Under the pieces are notes generated by a model, which did no database searches, had not been told where the DNA came from, and saw only the letters and a program-made list of their open reading frames with translations. This document shows, piece by piece, positions 8,089 to 15,754 of a DNA stretch of 32,760 bases (its first letter is position 1; each line of letters begins with the position of its first letter). The stretch is from Winogradskyella sp. (GTDB taxonomy: Bacteria > Bacteroidota > Bacteroidia > Flavobacteriales > Flavobacteriaceae): contig NZ_JANQOM010000068.1 of the NCBI RefSeq assembly GCF_028289625.1, positions 1 through 32,760 on the forward strand, written 5' to 3'. The translations under genes and the position numbers were made by a program.

Positions 8089-10095
8089 ATGCGATTTAAG
8101 ATAGAATCAGAATTTCAACCTACTGGTGATCAACCAGAAGCCATACAACAATTAGCCGACGGAATTAGCCAAGAAGAACGCTACCAAACCTTACTTGGAG
8201 TCACGGGTTCTGGCAAAACGTTCACTATAGCCAATGTGATACAAGAAGTGCAACGACCAACCTTAGTTTTGGCACATAATAAAACGCTTGCTGCACAGTT
8301 GTATTCGGAGTTTAAACAGTTTTTTCCCAATAATGCGGTTGAGTATTTTGTATCCTACTATGATTATTATCAACCGGAAGCCTATATTCCTGTTTCTGGT
8401 GTATATATAGAGAAAGACTTATCCATCAACGAGGAAATCGAGAAGATGCGACTAAGCACCACCTCTTCTCTACTCTCTGGTAGACGTGATGTTTTAGTCG
8501 TTGCTTCGGTATCTTGCTTATATGGTATCGGAAACCCTGTTGAGTTTCAAAAAAACGTAATCACTATTGAACGTGACCAAGTTATTTCCCGCACCAAGTT
8601 ATTACATCAATTAGTACAAGGTTTATATTCTAGAACTGAAGCTGATTTTAAAAATGGGAATTTTAGGATCAAAGGAGATACAGTTGATGTGTTTCCGGGT
8701 TATGCCAACAACGCTTTTAGAATTCATTTTTTTGGAGATGAAATTGAGGAAATCGAAGCCTTCGATGCACACACGAATGAAATTCTTGAACGTTATGATC
8801 GCTTAAATATTTATCCTGCAAATATGTTTGTAACCTCTCCTGATGTGCTTCAAAATGCCATAAGGGATATTCAGGATGATTTAGTGGTGCAGCATGATTA
8901 TTTTAAAGACATAGGCAAACACCTTGAAGCTAAGCGGCTTAAAGAACGTACGGAATTTGATTTGGAAATGATTCGAGAATTAGGCTATTGCTCTGGCATA
9001 GAGAATTACTCACGTTATTTGGATGGAAGAGCAGCTGGTACTCGGCCTTTCTGTTTATTGGATTATTTTCCAGATGATTATTTGATAGTAATTGACGAAA
9101 GCCATGTGACTATTTCTCAAGTCCATGCCATGTATGGTGGAGATAGAAGTAGAAAAGAAAATTTAGTGGAATATGGATTTAGGCTTCCTGCTGCCATGGA
9201 TAATAGACCTCTAAAGTTTGAAGAATTTGAAGCTCTACAAAATCAGGTAATTTATGTGTCTGCAACTCCTGCTGATTATGAAATGCAGAAAACGGGAGGC
9301 GTTTATGTTGAACAGGTTATTCGTCCAACGGGTTTATTAGATCCTGAAATCGAAGTACGACCAAGTTTAAATCAGATTGATGATCTCATCGAAGAGATTC
9401 AAATACGTGTGGAGAAAGACGAACGTACTTTAGTTACTACCCTTACTAAACGAATGGCCGAAGAATTGGTAAAATACTTAACCAGAATTTCAATTCGTTG
9501 TCGTTATATCCATAGTGATGTTGATACGCTAGAACGTGTAGAAATTATGCAAGACTTACGTAAAGGTATTTTTGATGTCTTGGTTGGAGTTAATTTATTA
9601 AGGGAAGGGTTAGATTTACCTGAAGTATCACTGGTTGCTATTTTAGACGCGGATAAAGAAGGGTTTCTACGGTCAAACCGTTCACTAACCCAAACCGTTG
9701 GGAGAGCTGCGCGTAATCTCAATGGAAAAGCTATTATGTATGCAGATACCATTACCCAAAGTATGCAGAAAACTATTGACGAGACGAATTACCGTCGTGA
9801 AAAACAAATTGCATATAATTCAGCAAATAATATCACACCAAAGGCATTGAACAAAAGTTTAGACAGTGCCTTAGCCAAGAACTCAGTAAGCACTTACCGA
9901 ACGGAATTGGAAGCCAAATTAGCTGCAGAACCAGAAAGCGAGTATCTTACCAAAAGTCAACTTGAAAAAAAGATACGTGAGAAACGTAAACAAATGGAAC
10001 AAGCTGCTAAAGCCTTAGACTTTATGGAAGCGGCTAGATTTAGGGACGAAATCACGGCCTATCAGGAAAAGTTGGAGAAATTGAAGGTGAAGTGA
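8089..10095 (+). CDS. uvrB: Excinuclease ABC subunit UvrB
   Basis: UvrB is the damage-verification helicase of nucleotide excision repair. It is loaded by UvrA and then recruits UvrC. At 668 residues it has normal length. Visible features: opening FQPTGDQPEAIQQL, Walker A GVTGSGKT (37-44), the beta-hairpin region that clamps DNA (YYDYYQPEAYIPVSGVYIEKD area, about 90-112), the DESH box (VIDESHVT) mid-protein, helicase motifs VGVNLLREGLDLPEV and QTVGRAARN, and a C-terminal UVR motif (about 624-662, MEQAAKALDFMEAARFRDEI) for contact with UvrC. The start is fixed by the family N-terminus. No other repair gene is nearby. The promoter lies directly before the start, which suggests a leaderless mRNA and transcription independent of the surface-protein gene that ends at 8053. 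Confidence 0.98.
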   Translation: MRFKIESEFQPTGDQPEAIQQLADGISQEERYQTLLGVTGSGKTFTIANVIQEVQRPTLVLAHNKTLAAQLYSEFKQFFPNNAVEYFVSYYDYYQPEAYIPVSGVYIEKDLSINEEIEKMRLSTTSSLLSGRRDVLVVASVSCLYGIGNPVEFQKNVITIERDQVISRTKLLHQLVQGLYSRTEADFKNGNFRIKGDTVDVFPGYANNAFRIHFFGDEIEEIEAFDAHTNEILERYDRLNIYPANMFVTSPDVLQNAIRDIQDDLVVQHDYFKDIGKHLEAKRLKERTEFDLEMIRELGYCSGIENYSRYLDGRAAGTRPFCLLDYFPDDYLIVIDESHVTISQVHAMYGGDRSRKENLVEYGFRLPAAMDNRPLKFEEFEALQNQVIYVSATPADYEMQKTGGVYVEQVIRPTGLLDPEIEVRPSLNQIDDLIEEIQIRVEKDERTLVTTLTKRMAEELVKYLTRISIRCRYIHSDVDTLERVEIMQDLRKGIFDVLVGVNLLREGLDLPEVSLVAILDADKEGFLRSNRSLTQTVGRAARNLNGKAIMYADTITQSMQKTIDETNYRREKQIAYNSANNITPKALNKSLDSALAKNSVSTYRTELEAKLAAEPESEYLTKSQLEKKIREKRKQMEQAAKALDFMEAARFRDEITAYQEKLEKLKVK

Positions 10096-10131
10096 AATTC
10101 TATAATATGATTATTGTCTTTCCTACAGAGC

Positions 10132-10174
10132 TGTCACACTGAGCGCAGTCGAAGTGAAAGTGACGAAGAATCCC
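10132..10174. repeat. REP-like dispersed intergenic repeat
   Basis: The segment CTGTCACACTGAGCGCAGTC and the bases after it resemble a dispersed palindromic repeat that I recall from intergenic regions of Bacteroidota genomes (cores of the type CTGAGCGcAGTCGAAG). Outer arms GTCAC (10133-10137) and GTGAC (10160-10164) and inner arms CACT and AGTG are complementary. It is GC-rich against an AT-rich background. A single copy is present in this window. Confidence 0.55.
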
Positions 10175-10293
10175 ATCACAATTTGAATCATTTATTCAGG
10201 TTTCTGAATGTGACCAAAATAAATATTCCTTTTTTACAAATTATGAATTAAGTACAATGAGATACCGCTTTTTAGCAACATAAATTCAACAAT

Positions 10294-10329
10294 CAAAATT
10301 GAATGCGCCTGAAAGACTTTTCAATTTTG
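10294..10329 (-). terminator. Hairpin downstream of the TerB-like gene
   Basis: A perfect 10-bp stem (CAAAATTGAA at 10294-10303 with TTCAATTTTG at 10320-10329) has a 16-nt loop. It lies 8 nt beyond the stop of the minus-strand gene at 10338. There is no clean T-run after the stem, so termination is uncertain. Confidence 0.35.
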
Positions 10330-10337
10330 TGTCTCAC

Positions 10338-10739
10338 TTAATTATACTGTACTTTAAAGATATCAATTAAAAAATCAGGAGGTACAATTTTGTCAGGGAA
10401 ACTATCCATTAAATCTAATACGCGATTAATAGACTCATGACTTAATCCCATACGTAAACCAAAATTATGAATTTTCACTAATTGTTTTGATGACACTTTA
10501 TGGTCTAAATTCATCAAAAGTACTAATCTATGAAACTGAACAATACGCTCACTATGGGATTTTAAATGAACATAAGTCACAGGATGCTCAAAAAGATATT
10601 CAAAATCTTCCTTAGAAATATCCAATTGCTTAGCAATACTTAGTAAGAAATTGTATTCTATGGATTTTATATTGTCATCTGTTTGAGCAAAAGCAATCAT
10701 CTCAGAAAGCAAACTCAATTTTTCAGCACGATTGATCAT
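10338..10739 (-). CDS. TerB-like family protein
   Basis: A 133-residue, all-helical soluble protein with no signal peptide. The pattern MIAFAQTDDNIKSIEYNFLL followed by AKQLDISKEDFEYLF matches the TerB/tellurite-resistance-like helical domain, in which an acidic helix pair is thought to bind metal. The exact role is unknown. In databases such flavobacterial proteins may carry the name excinuclease ABC subunit B, presumably because of their position near uvrB; nothing in this sequence supports a UvrB function. It is transcribed away from the esterase gene, with 141 nt between the two starts. A near-promoter TAACTTTA occurs upstream at 10765-10772 on the minus strand. Tellurite resistance itself should not be assumed. 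Confidence 0.7.
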   Translation of the reverse strand: MINRAEKLSLLSEMIAFAQTDDNIKSIEYNFLLSIAKQLDISKEDFEYLFEHPVTYVHLKSHSERIVQFHRLVLLMNLDHKVSSKQLVKIHNFGLRMGLSHESINRVLDLMDSFPDKIVPPDFLIDIFKVQYN

Positions 10740-10880
10740 GTGTAGAGGGAATTAATTAACAAGGTAAAGTTAAATAGGTGCATCATTTTATTGTCGTTGA
10801 TATAATGTATCTTGTCGAAAAATTGAAGGTACTTGGTCGGTATTTTTAAACGTTTATCAACCATAAAACTCAATAATAGC

Positions 10881-11684
10881 ATGAGATTGAAACATTTTTG
10901 CACGTTATTTTTTGCACTCACAATAACGTATTTGTATGCACAAAGCACTGCTTCTGAACAGGTTACAAAATTTACAATAGCAGCACCTCAATTAGATACA
11001 ACTAAACAAATTTGGGTATATCTTCCTAAAGATTATAAAAATTCTGAAAAACGCTATCCTGTTATTTATATGCATGATGCACAAAATTTGTTTGATAATG
11101 AGACGTCCTATGCTGGAGAATGGAAAGTTGATGAATATTTAGACCAATTAACAGGAAAAGAAAGCATCATTATTGGTATTGAGCATGGCAATGAAAAGCG
11201 TATAGACGAATTAACCCCTTACAAACATCAAGAATACGGAGGAGGAAAAGGTGACACCTATTTAGCCTTTATAAAAAACACCTTGAAGCCTCATGTAGAT
11301 ACTATCTACCGAACGAAATCCGATGCCCTAAATACCACCATATTTGGCGCTTCGCTAGGCGGTTTAATCTCTTTTTATGCCATAGTAAAATACCCAAATG
11401 TATTTGGTAAAGCTGGTGTTTTTTCGGCCTCATTTTGGTTTAGTGGCAAAATCTATGACCTAGTAACATCCTCTACGATTCCAGAATCATCTAAGTTCTT
11501 CTTTTTGATTGGTGAAAAAGAAGGGGATTCAATGGTTCCCGATCAAGAGCGAATAGTGGAATTGCTAAAATCCAAGGGTGTAACTTCTAAACAGATATCA
11601 AGTCATATCATCAAAGATGGTGAACACAATGAAAAGCTTTGGTCTACTAACTTTGCTAAAGCCTACCAATGGCTATATAATTAA
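10881..11684 (+). CDS. Secreted alpha/beta-hydrolase, putative esterase family
   Basis: A 267-residue exported hydrolase of the putative esterase (esterase D / Fes-like) family. The ATG at 10881 is chosen because it gives a clean signal peptide (MRLKHFCTLFFALTITYLYA); an upstream in-frame TTG at 10833 would bury it. Features, numbered from this start: oxyanion-hole region YPVIYMHDAQNLFD (about 59-72), nucleophile elbow GASLGG with Ser158, and a C-terminal DGEHNEKLW carrying the likely catalytic His249. FLIGEKEGD (about 208-216) probably holds the acid residue. The substrate is unknown; relatives cleave carbohydrate esters or siderophore esters. It forms a pair with the DUF1456 gene 12 nt downstream, probably co-transcribed. 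Confidence 0.85.
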   Translation: MRLKHFCTLFFALTITYLYAQSTASEQVTKFTIAAPQLDTTKQIWVYLPKDYKNSEKRYPVIYMHDAQNLFDNETSYAGEWKVDEYLDQLTGKESIIIGIEHGNEKRIDELTPYKHQEYGGGKGDTYLAFIKNTLKPHVDTIYRTKSDALNTTIFGASLGGLISFYAIVKYPNVFGKAGVFSASFWFSGKIYDLVTSSTIPESSKFFFLIGEKEGDSMVPDQERIVELLKSKGVTSKQISSHIIKDGEHNEKLWSTNFAKAYQWLYN

Positions 11685-11696
11685 CACCAACTCTAT

Positions 11697-11933
11697 ATGA
11701 CGAATAACGATATTTTTAAGAAATTAAGGGTCGCTCATAAGCTAAGAGATGAAGACATTGTAAACATACTCGCCTTGGTAGATTTTAGAATTTCTAAAAG
11801 TGAGCTTAATGCATTCTTTAGACGTGAAGACCATCCAAAATATAAAGAGTGTGGCGACCAAATTCTTAGGAATTTTCTTAACGGATTAATCATTTATTTA
11901 AGGGGTCCAATGCCAAAAAAGCAAAATAAGTAA
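11697..11933 (+). CDS. DUF1456 family protein (YehS-like), single domain
   Basis: A 78-residue cytoplasmic protein. NNDIFKKLRVAHKLRDEDIV, then ILALVDFRISKSELNAFFRR and the end NFLNGLIIYLRG match the DUF1456 domain. E. coli YehS, as I recall, has two such domains in ~150 residues, while this copy has one, which I believe is common in Bacteroidota. The function is unknown. It follows the esterase by 12 nt, probably in the same transcript. Confidence 0.85.
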   Translation: MTNNDIFKKLRVAHKLRDEDIVNILALVDFRISKSELNAFFRREDHPKYKECGDQILRNFLNGLIIYLRGPMPKKQNK

Positions 11934-12022
11934 GGTAAAATTATCAACTTCGCAAAAATGAATCAATTGTTTCTTTGTTAAATAATTAGCTAATACCTTG
12001 CACTGACTTAAGCGATTAATAG

Positions 12023-12724
12023 ATGTTTGAAACCTCTCAAAATATTCAGCAGGTCAACAGTTTTACTGCTGAGCAAATTGAAACCTTAAACAATAAGTAC
12101 AGGGCTTTATCAATCACAGAACGTATTAAAGAGCTCTATAAAGATTTTGATATTTCTGATGTAATGCTCACAAGCTCTTTTGCAGCGACTTCGGCTTTTT
12201 TATTAAAATTAGTATCTGATGCCAATACAAAGCAAGAAGTCTTCTTTATTGACACTGGTTATCATTTTGAGGATACACTTAAATACAAATCCGTTCTTGA
12301 GAAAAAGTACAACCTCAAAGTAACATCTATTTCGGCTATTAAAGAAGAACACGAGTTCACAACAAAAGACGAAACTTGGAAAAAGAATCCTGATTTCTGT
12401 TGTTCAATTAATAAAGTACAGCCATTAGAAACCATTAAAAAAAAGTATAAAGTTTGGATGTCTGGCCTAATGAAGTGGCAGTCCGATCATAGATCGACTT
12501 TAGATATATTTGAAGATCGTGGTACTATCCTTAAGTTTTACCCTCTTGTAGATGTTTCTAAAGAAGAACGCGATGCTTTTATAGAAAAACATCAGTTACC
12601 GTTTCATCCGCTGGTCGCCAAAGGTTACCACTCTATTGGTTGTAAACATTGTACTGTGCCAGGTGAAGATCGCAGTGGTCGTTGGAATAATAACCCAAAA
12701 ACAGAATGTGGATTGCATCTGTAA
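12023..12724 (+). CDS. cysH: Phosphoadenylyl-/adenylyl-sulfate reductase CysH, [4Fe-4S] type
   Basis: A 233-residue assimilatory reductase that converts (P)APS to sulfite with thioredoxin as electron donor. The cysteine pairs C126-C127 (DFCCSINKVQPL) and C207/C210 (GCKHC) are the ligand set of a [4Fe-4S] cluster, and C229 in the terminal KTECGLHL motif is the catalytic cysteine. SSFAATSAFLL and FFIDTGYHFEDT form the nucleotide-binding fold. The cluster points to an APS-using or dual-specificity enzyme; PAPS-only enzymes lack it. Length and termini are complete. Neighbours are unrelated: no sulfate adenylyltransferase or sulfite reductase gene is in the window. The element TACCTTG about 21 nt upstream of the ATG is a weak -7 candidate. 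Confidence 0.95.
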   Translation: MFETSQNIQQVNSFTAEQIETLNNKYRALSITERIKELYKDFDISDVMLTSSFAATSAFLLKLVSDANTKQEVFFIDTGYHFEDTLKYKSVLEKKYNLKVTSISAIKEEHEFTTKDETWKKNPDFCCSINKVQPLETIKKKYKVWMSGLMKWQSDHRSTLDIFEDRGTILKFYPLVDVSKEERDAFIEKHQLPFHPLVAKGYHSIGCKHCTVPGEDRSGRWNNNPKTECGLHL

Positions 12725-12832
12725 AAGGTCGGCATTAAAAAAACTCTACCATGAACAATTGTTAGCTTTAGGTGACATACTTATTGCTATAGTCTAATAT
12801 TGATTAATAGATAATTTCGCACTGAAACAACT

Positions 12833-12865
12833 AAAAAAGCACCGTTGATTACGATGCTTATTTTT
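12833..12865. terminator. Bidirectional terminator between convergent genes
   Basis: The stem AAGCAcCGT (12837-12845) with ACGaTGCTT (12851-12859) has one internal mismatch and a 5-nt loop. It is flanked by an A-tract on the left and a T-tract on the right. It sits between cysH (plus) and the hypothetical gene ending at 12876 (minus) and can serve both. Confidence 0.7.
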
Positions 12866-12875
12866 GATTTTACAA

Positions 12876-13553
12876 TTAGGCTTCTAAACTCTGAATGTAG
12901 TTTGCCAATTTTATCAAATCTGCTTCATTCTTAGAATTTAAGTTGTGTTCCTTAATGTATTTAATAATAGATTTTTTGTGAACAGGATAATTTTTTCTAA
13001 TCACTGTTCTATTTGTGGACAAATAGCATAATTTTTCATTAAAATGAAGATAATAATGATTGTACTTAACTAGTTCTTTTCTGTCCATTTTCACCAAACT
13101 ATAGAGTTTCCTTCGTAATAATTTCATCTCATAAGACTGCTTCTTCACTATAAAATCTGCATTGTCTATAGTATTAACAATAAAATAGCTTCTAAAAATC
13201 TCATTGTCAGTACCTTTATAGGATTTTAACGCGTAGGTCTGATTGGTGGTCTCAAAAGTGATTTGTAGATTATCGGTTTTTGAAAGCTTAAAATAGCGCT
13301 CGCCATCTTTTATTTCGATTTCATCAATGAAAGGATTGTATCTTGCCACAACCGCTTTTGTTTCATCATTTGAGTTTACAACCGCTTTTTTCCATTTTAA
13401 ATCTTCGGATTTTTCAATAGCATCAATTAACCGTTCTTGCCGCTCTTGATCATGGAATGATGGCTCAATTGCAGGATAATAATGGGTAAATCTTTGTGGA
13501 AAAACAAAATTAAACACCATCAATAAACCAAGAGTAAAATATAAATTTTTCAT
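12876..13553 (-). CDS. Secreted protein of unknown function
   Basis: I do not recognise a family. The ATG at 13553 is chosen because it gives a signal peptide (MKNLYFTLGLLMVFNFVFPQ) in a 225-residue protein; the longer frame to 13634 only adds low-complexity residues and runs into the sucC terminator. The mature part is rich in Lys, Asp and Glu: a central segment looks beta-rich (FKLSKTDNLQITFETTNQTY), and the C-terminal half is helical and basic (YEMKLLRRKLYSLVKMDRK, then YPVHKKSIIKYIKEH). No cysteine pairs, lipobox or catalytic motif were noted. It is probably periplasmic or envelope-associated. It is convergent with cysH and lies behind the sucC terminator, so it is likely transcribed alone. 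Confidence 0.75.
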   Translation of the reverse strand: MKNLYFTLGLLMVFNFVFPQRFTHYYPAIEPSFHDQERQERLIDAIEKSEDLKWKKAVVNSNDETKAVVARYNPFIDEIEIKDGERYFKLSKTDNLQITFETTNQTYALKSYKGTDNEIFRSYFIVNTIDNADFIVKKQSYEMKLLRRKLYSLVKMDRKELVKYNHYYLHFNEKLCYLSTNRTVIRKNYPVHKKSIIKYIKEHNLNSKNEADLIKLANYIQSLEA

Positions 13554-13638
13554 AGCACTAGACATTTTCCTTAAATTAAGAAATACTGATGTTATTTTCA
13601 ATAAAATTAGGCTGTTTAACCAATTTTTAACCAAAACA

Positions 13639-13673
13639 AAAGTCCCTAAAACAATTTATATTTTAGGGACTTT
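13639..13673 (-). terminator. sucC terminator
   Basis: A perfect 13-bp stem (AAAGTCCCTAAAA at 13639-13651 with TTTTAGGGACTTT at 13661-13673) has a 9-nt loop. It starts 22 nt after the sucC stop and is followed on the minus strand by a T-rich stretch. Confidence 0.85.
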
Positions 13674-13695
13674 ATCTTTATGTTTACGTCTCTTT

Positions 13696-14886
13696 CTAGC
13701 TGAGTACCTCATGTACTTTATCAGCTGCTTCCTGAAATTCCGTTGCACTTAATACATCGAGTCCTGAATTATCAATCAGTTCTTTAGCAATATCCGCATT
13801 AGTGCCTTGTAAGCGCACTATAATTGGAACTTTAATATTACCTATGTTCTTGTAAGCATCTATAACACCTTGTGCTACACGATCGCATCTTACAATACCA
13901 CCAAAGATGTTTATTAAAATGGCCTTTACATTTGGATCTTTTAAAATAATATTAAAAGCTGCTTCAACTCTAGCTGCATCAGCAGTACCACCAACATCCA
14001 AAAAGTTGGCAGGCTCACCACCAGCCTGTTTAATCAAATCCATTGTTGCCATAGCCAAACCTGCACCATTGACCATACAACCAACATTACCGTCTAAGTC
14101 CACATAGTTTAATCCAAGAGAACCAGCCTCTACTTCAATCGGGTTTTCTTCTCGTAAATCACGAAGTTCAGCTAAATCGCGGTGTCTATATAATGCATTA
14201 TCATCTAAAGTTACTTTAGAATCAACAGCCATAATCTTGTCATCACTAGTCTTTAAAACAGGATTGATTTCAAATAAAGACGCATCTGACTTCACATAAG
14301 CTGTATATAAGGCAGATACAAATTTTGTCATCTCTTTAAATGCAGTACCTGATAAACCCAAATTGAATGCTACACGACGTGCTTGAAAAGGTAATAATCC
14401 TAATGCTGGATCCACCTCTTCTGTAAAAATTAAATGCGGTGTCTCTTCAGCGACTTGTTCAATATCCATCCCACCTTCAGTAGAGTACATAATCATGTTT
14501 TTACCAGTACCTCTGTTTAAAAGTACAGACATGTAATATTCCTCAGGCTCATTGTCCCCAGGATAATAAACATCTTCAGCAATTAATACCTGATGCACTT
14601 TTTTTCCTTCTGCAGATGTTTGAGGCGTTATCAAATTCATTCCTATGATTTGTCCAGCTAGCTCTTCAACTTCTTGAAGGTTTTTCGCCAACTTAACACC
14701 ACCGCCTTTTCCGCGTCCACCAGCATGAATTTGCGCTTTAATCACATGCCAACTAGTACCTGTTTCAGCGGTTAATTGTTTCGCCGCATCAACAGCTTCC
14801 TTGGCATTATGCGCAACAATTCCGCGTTGAATGCGTACTCCAAAACTGCTTAGTAATTCTTTTCCTTGATATTCGTGTAAATTCAT
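13696..14886 (-). CDS. sucC: Succinate-CoA ligase (ADP-forming) subunit beta
   Basis: SucC carries the ATP-grasp and nucleotide-binding part of succinyl-CoA synthetase. With SucD it converts succinyl-CoA, ADP and phosphate to succinate, CoA and ATP in the TCA cycle. It has 396 residues, the usual length. Features: [17 protein letters not shown] opening, [20 protein letters not shown] (about 47-66), [10 protein letters not shown] (about 205-214), and the C-terminal CoA-ligase part with [26 protein letters not shown] and [17 protein letters not shown]. The partner gene sucD is not in this window, so the genes are separated in this genome. It has its own promoter (14914-14944) and terminator (13639-13673), so it is monocistronic. 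Confidence 0.97.
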   Translation of the reverse strand: MNLHEYQGKELLSSFGVRIQRGIVAHNAKEAVDAAKQLTAETGTSWHVIKAQIHAGGRGKGGGVKLAKNLQEVEELAGQIIGMNLITPQTSAEGKKVHQVLIAEDVYYPGDNEPEEYYMSVLLNRGTGKNMIMYSTEGGMDIEQVAEETPHLIFTEEVDPALGLLPFQARRVAFNLGLSGTAFKEMTKFVSALYTAYVKSDASLFEINPVLKTSDDKIMAVDSKVTLDDNALYRHRDLAELRDLREENPIEVEAGSLGLNYVDLDGNVGCMVNGAGLAMATMDLIKQAGGEPANFLDVGGTADAARVEAAFNIILKDPNVKAILINIFGGIVRCDRVAQGVIDAYKNIGNIKVPIIVRLQGTNADIAKELIDNSGLDVLSATEFQEAADKVHEVLS

Positions 14887-14913
14887 TTGTAATCAGAGAT
14901 TAATTTCGTTGTG

Positions 14914-14944
14914 CAAAAATACACATCCCCAAAGTTTAAACCAA
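14914..14944 (-). promoter_or_regulatory. sucC promoter, Bacteroidota type
   Basis: On the minus strand TATTTTTG (14914-14921) matches TAnnTTTG, with TTG at 14942-14944 exactly 20 nt upstream. The expected start of transcription leaves a leader of about 20 nt before the ATG at 14886. Confidence 0.75.
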
Positions 14945-14952
14945 TATTTTTT

Positions 14953-14970
14953 AAGCTGATTTTTCAGCTT
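14953..14970. other. Perfect hairpin between the ACT-domain gene and sucC
   Basis: AAGCTGA (14953-14959) pairs with TCAGCTT (14964-14970) around a TTTT loop. It lies 15 nt after the stop of the minus-strand ACT gene and 8 nt upstream of the sucC -33 element. No T-run follows on the minus strand, so it is a weak terminator candidate or a binding site near the sucC promoter. Confidence 0.4.
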
Positions 14971-14985
14971 TAAGATCGTTGATAC

Positions 14986-15648
14986 TCAATTCTTATTCAG
15001 ACTTTTTATTATGGAAAAAGCACTATCCACAAAGGCATCCTCGACAACAATGGTAAATTCATTTGTCGTGGAAATGATTTCATAAAGCGATACATTTTGC
15101 CATGCCAAACGCTTCAATATTTGATAATAAAGCCCAGCAACTTTTGTATTGTTCTTGGGCAATACAAGACTTATAGCAGATAATTTTTCCTTTAATGCTA
15201 TGCAATCCTCATCCTTAAAGCTTTCCAATACAGCTTCCTTCTCAGAACTGGAAATAATAATATTGCTTTCTAAAATACCTCGCGTAAATGTGTAGAAGAT
15301 ATGACTCTTGTCCTTAATCTTATTTAAAATATCCGCTTGGCTATTGATTAAGGTATTAGAATTTCTAAACGTAAAATCGCTAAGATTAGACCTTAATGTA
15401 ATGTCACCTAGCTGTTCAAGCAAGGTGTTTAAACCATAATAAGGCTTACTAACGGAGATTGTGTCTTTAAATCGTCTTAGTGCCATCATAATGGCACCTG
15501 ATTTAACAGGTTTACCTAAGGTATTGGAGACTTCATCCTTTAACACATTGGCTAATGCCGAATAATTAATGATTTCCTTCGACAAAGCTTCTTCCAAAAA
15601 AGGCTGTTCTAAAACAATAGCTTCTACACAAGATGTAATAGTCTTCAT
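14986..15648 (-). CDS. ACT-domain protein, probable amino-acid-responsive regulator
   Basis: A 220-residue soluble protein. The N-terminal ~60 residues (FLEEALSKEIINYSALANVL, then KPVKSGAIMMALRRF) resemble the helical, HTH-like part of a poorly described family that pairs it with an ACT domain. The last ~65 residues (KVAGLYYQILKRLAWQNVSLYEI, TNEFTIVVEDAFVDSAFSII) have the beta-alpha-beta pattern of aspartokinase-type ACT domains, which bind amino acids. There is no kinase domain, so an aspartate kinase label would be misleading. It is divergent from lysA, with starts 106 nt apart, overlapping promoters and a near-palindrome between them. I infer that it senses lysine or a precursor and controls itself and lysA. 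DNA binding has not been shown for this protein. Confidence 0.7.
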   Translation of the reverse strand: MKTITSCVEAIVLEQPFLEEALSKEIINYSALANVLKDEVSNTLGKPVKSGAIMMALRRFKDTISVSKPYYGLNTLLEQLGDITLRSNLSDFTFRNSNTLINSQADILNKIKDKSHIFYTFTRGILESNIIISSSEKEAVLESFKDEDCIALKEKLSAISLVLPKNNTKVAGLYYQILKRLAWQNVSLYEIISTTNEFTIVVEDAFVDSAFSIIKSLNKN

Positions 15649-15672
15649 TTGTTAAGTATTTAACATTTTGTG

Positions 15673-15705
15673 CAAAAATAGTGAATTTACTATAATTAAT
15701 TTCAA
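15673..15705 (-). promoter_or_regulatory. Promoter of the ACT-domain gene
   Basis: On the minus strand TATTTTTG (15673-15680) matches TAnnTTTG, and TTG at 15703-15705 lies 22 nt upstream. The -33 region overlaps that of the divergent lysA promoter. Confidence 0.65.
15679..15692. promoter_or_regulatory. Near-palindromic candidate operator between ACT gene and lysA
   Basis: TAGTGAATTTACTA is a 14-bp palindrome with one non-matching pair. It overlaps the -7 element of the minus-strand promoter and lies just upstream of the lysA promoter, where a bound regulator could affect both genes. AATAGT and ACTATT arms (15677-15682, 15710-15715) give a wider inverted repeat across the same region. Confidence 0.4.
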
Positions 15706-15730
15706 GTCTACTATTGAAAGTCTAAGTTTG
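15701..15730 (+). promoter_or_regulatory. lysA promoter
   Basis: TAAGTTTG at 15723-15730 matches TAnnTTTG. The -33 element is degenerate (TTC at 15701-15703, 19 nt upstream), which would suit a regulated promoter. A GGAG at 15744-15747 lies 7 nt before the ATG, a rare Shine-Dalgarno-like sequence here. Confidence 0.6.
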
Positions 15731-15754
15731 CAATTACAAATTTGGAGATGACTT

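Noticed and set aside
10338..10739. UvrB-related annotation for the TerB-like protein
   Set aside because: No helicase or UVR motif; the resemblance is to TerB, and only its position is near uvrB.
10833..10880. Longer N-terminus of the esterase from a TTG
   Set aside because: The extra 16 residues precede a clean signal peptide starting at the ATG at 10881.
10736..10948. Minus-strand frame across the TerB/esterase intergenic region
   Set aside because: It overlaps the esterase signal peptide and the divergent regulatory region and has no family resemblance.
14986..15648. Aspartate kinase annotation for the ACT-domain protein
   Set aside because: No amino-acid kinase domain is present; only the ACT part resembles aspartokinase.
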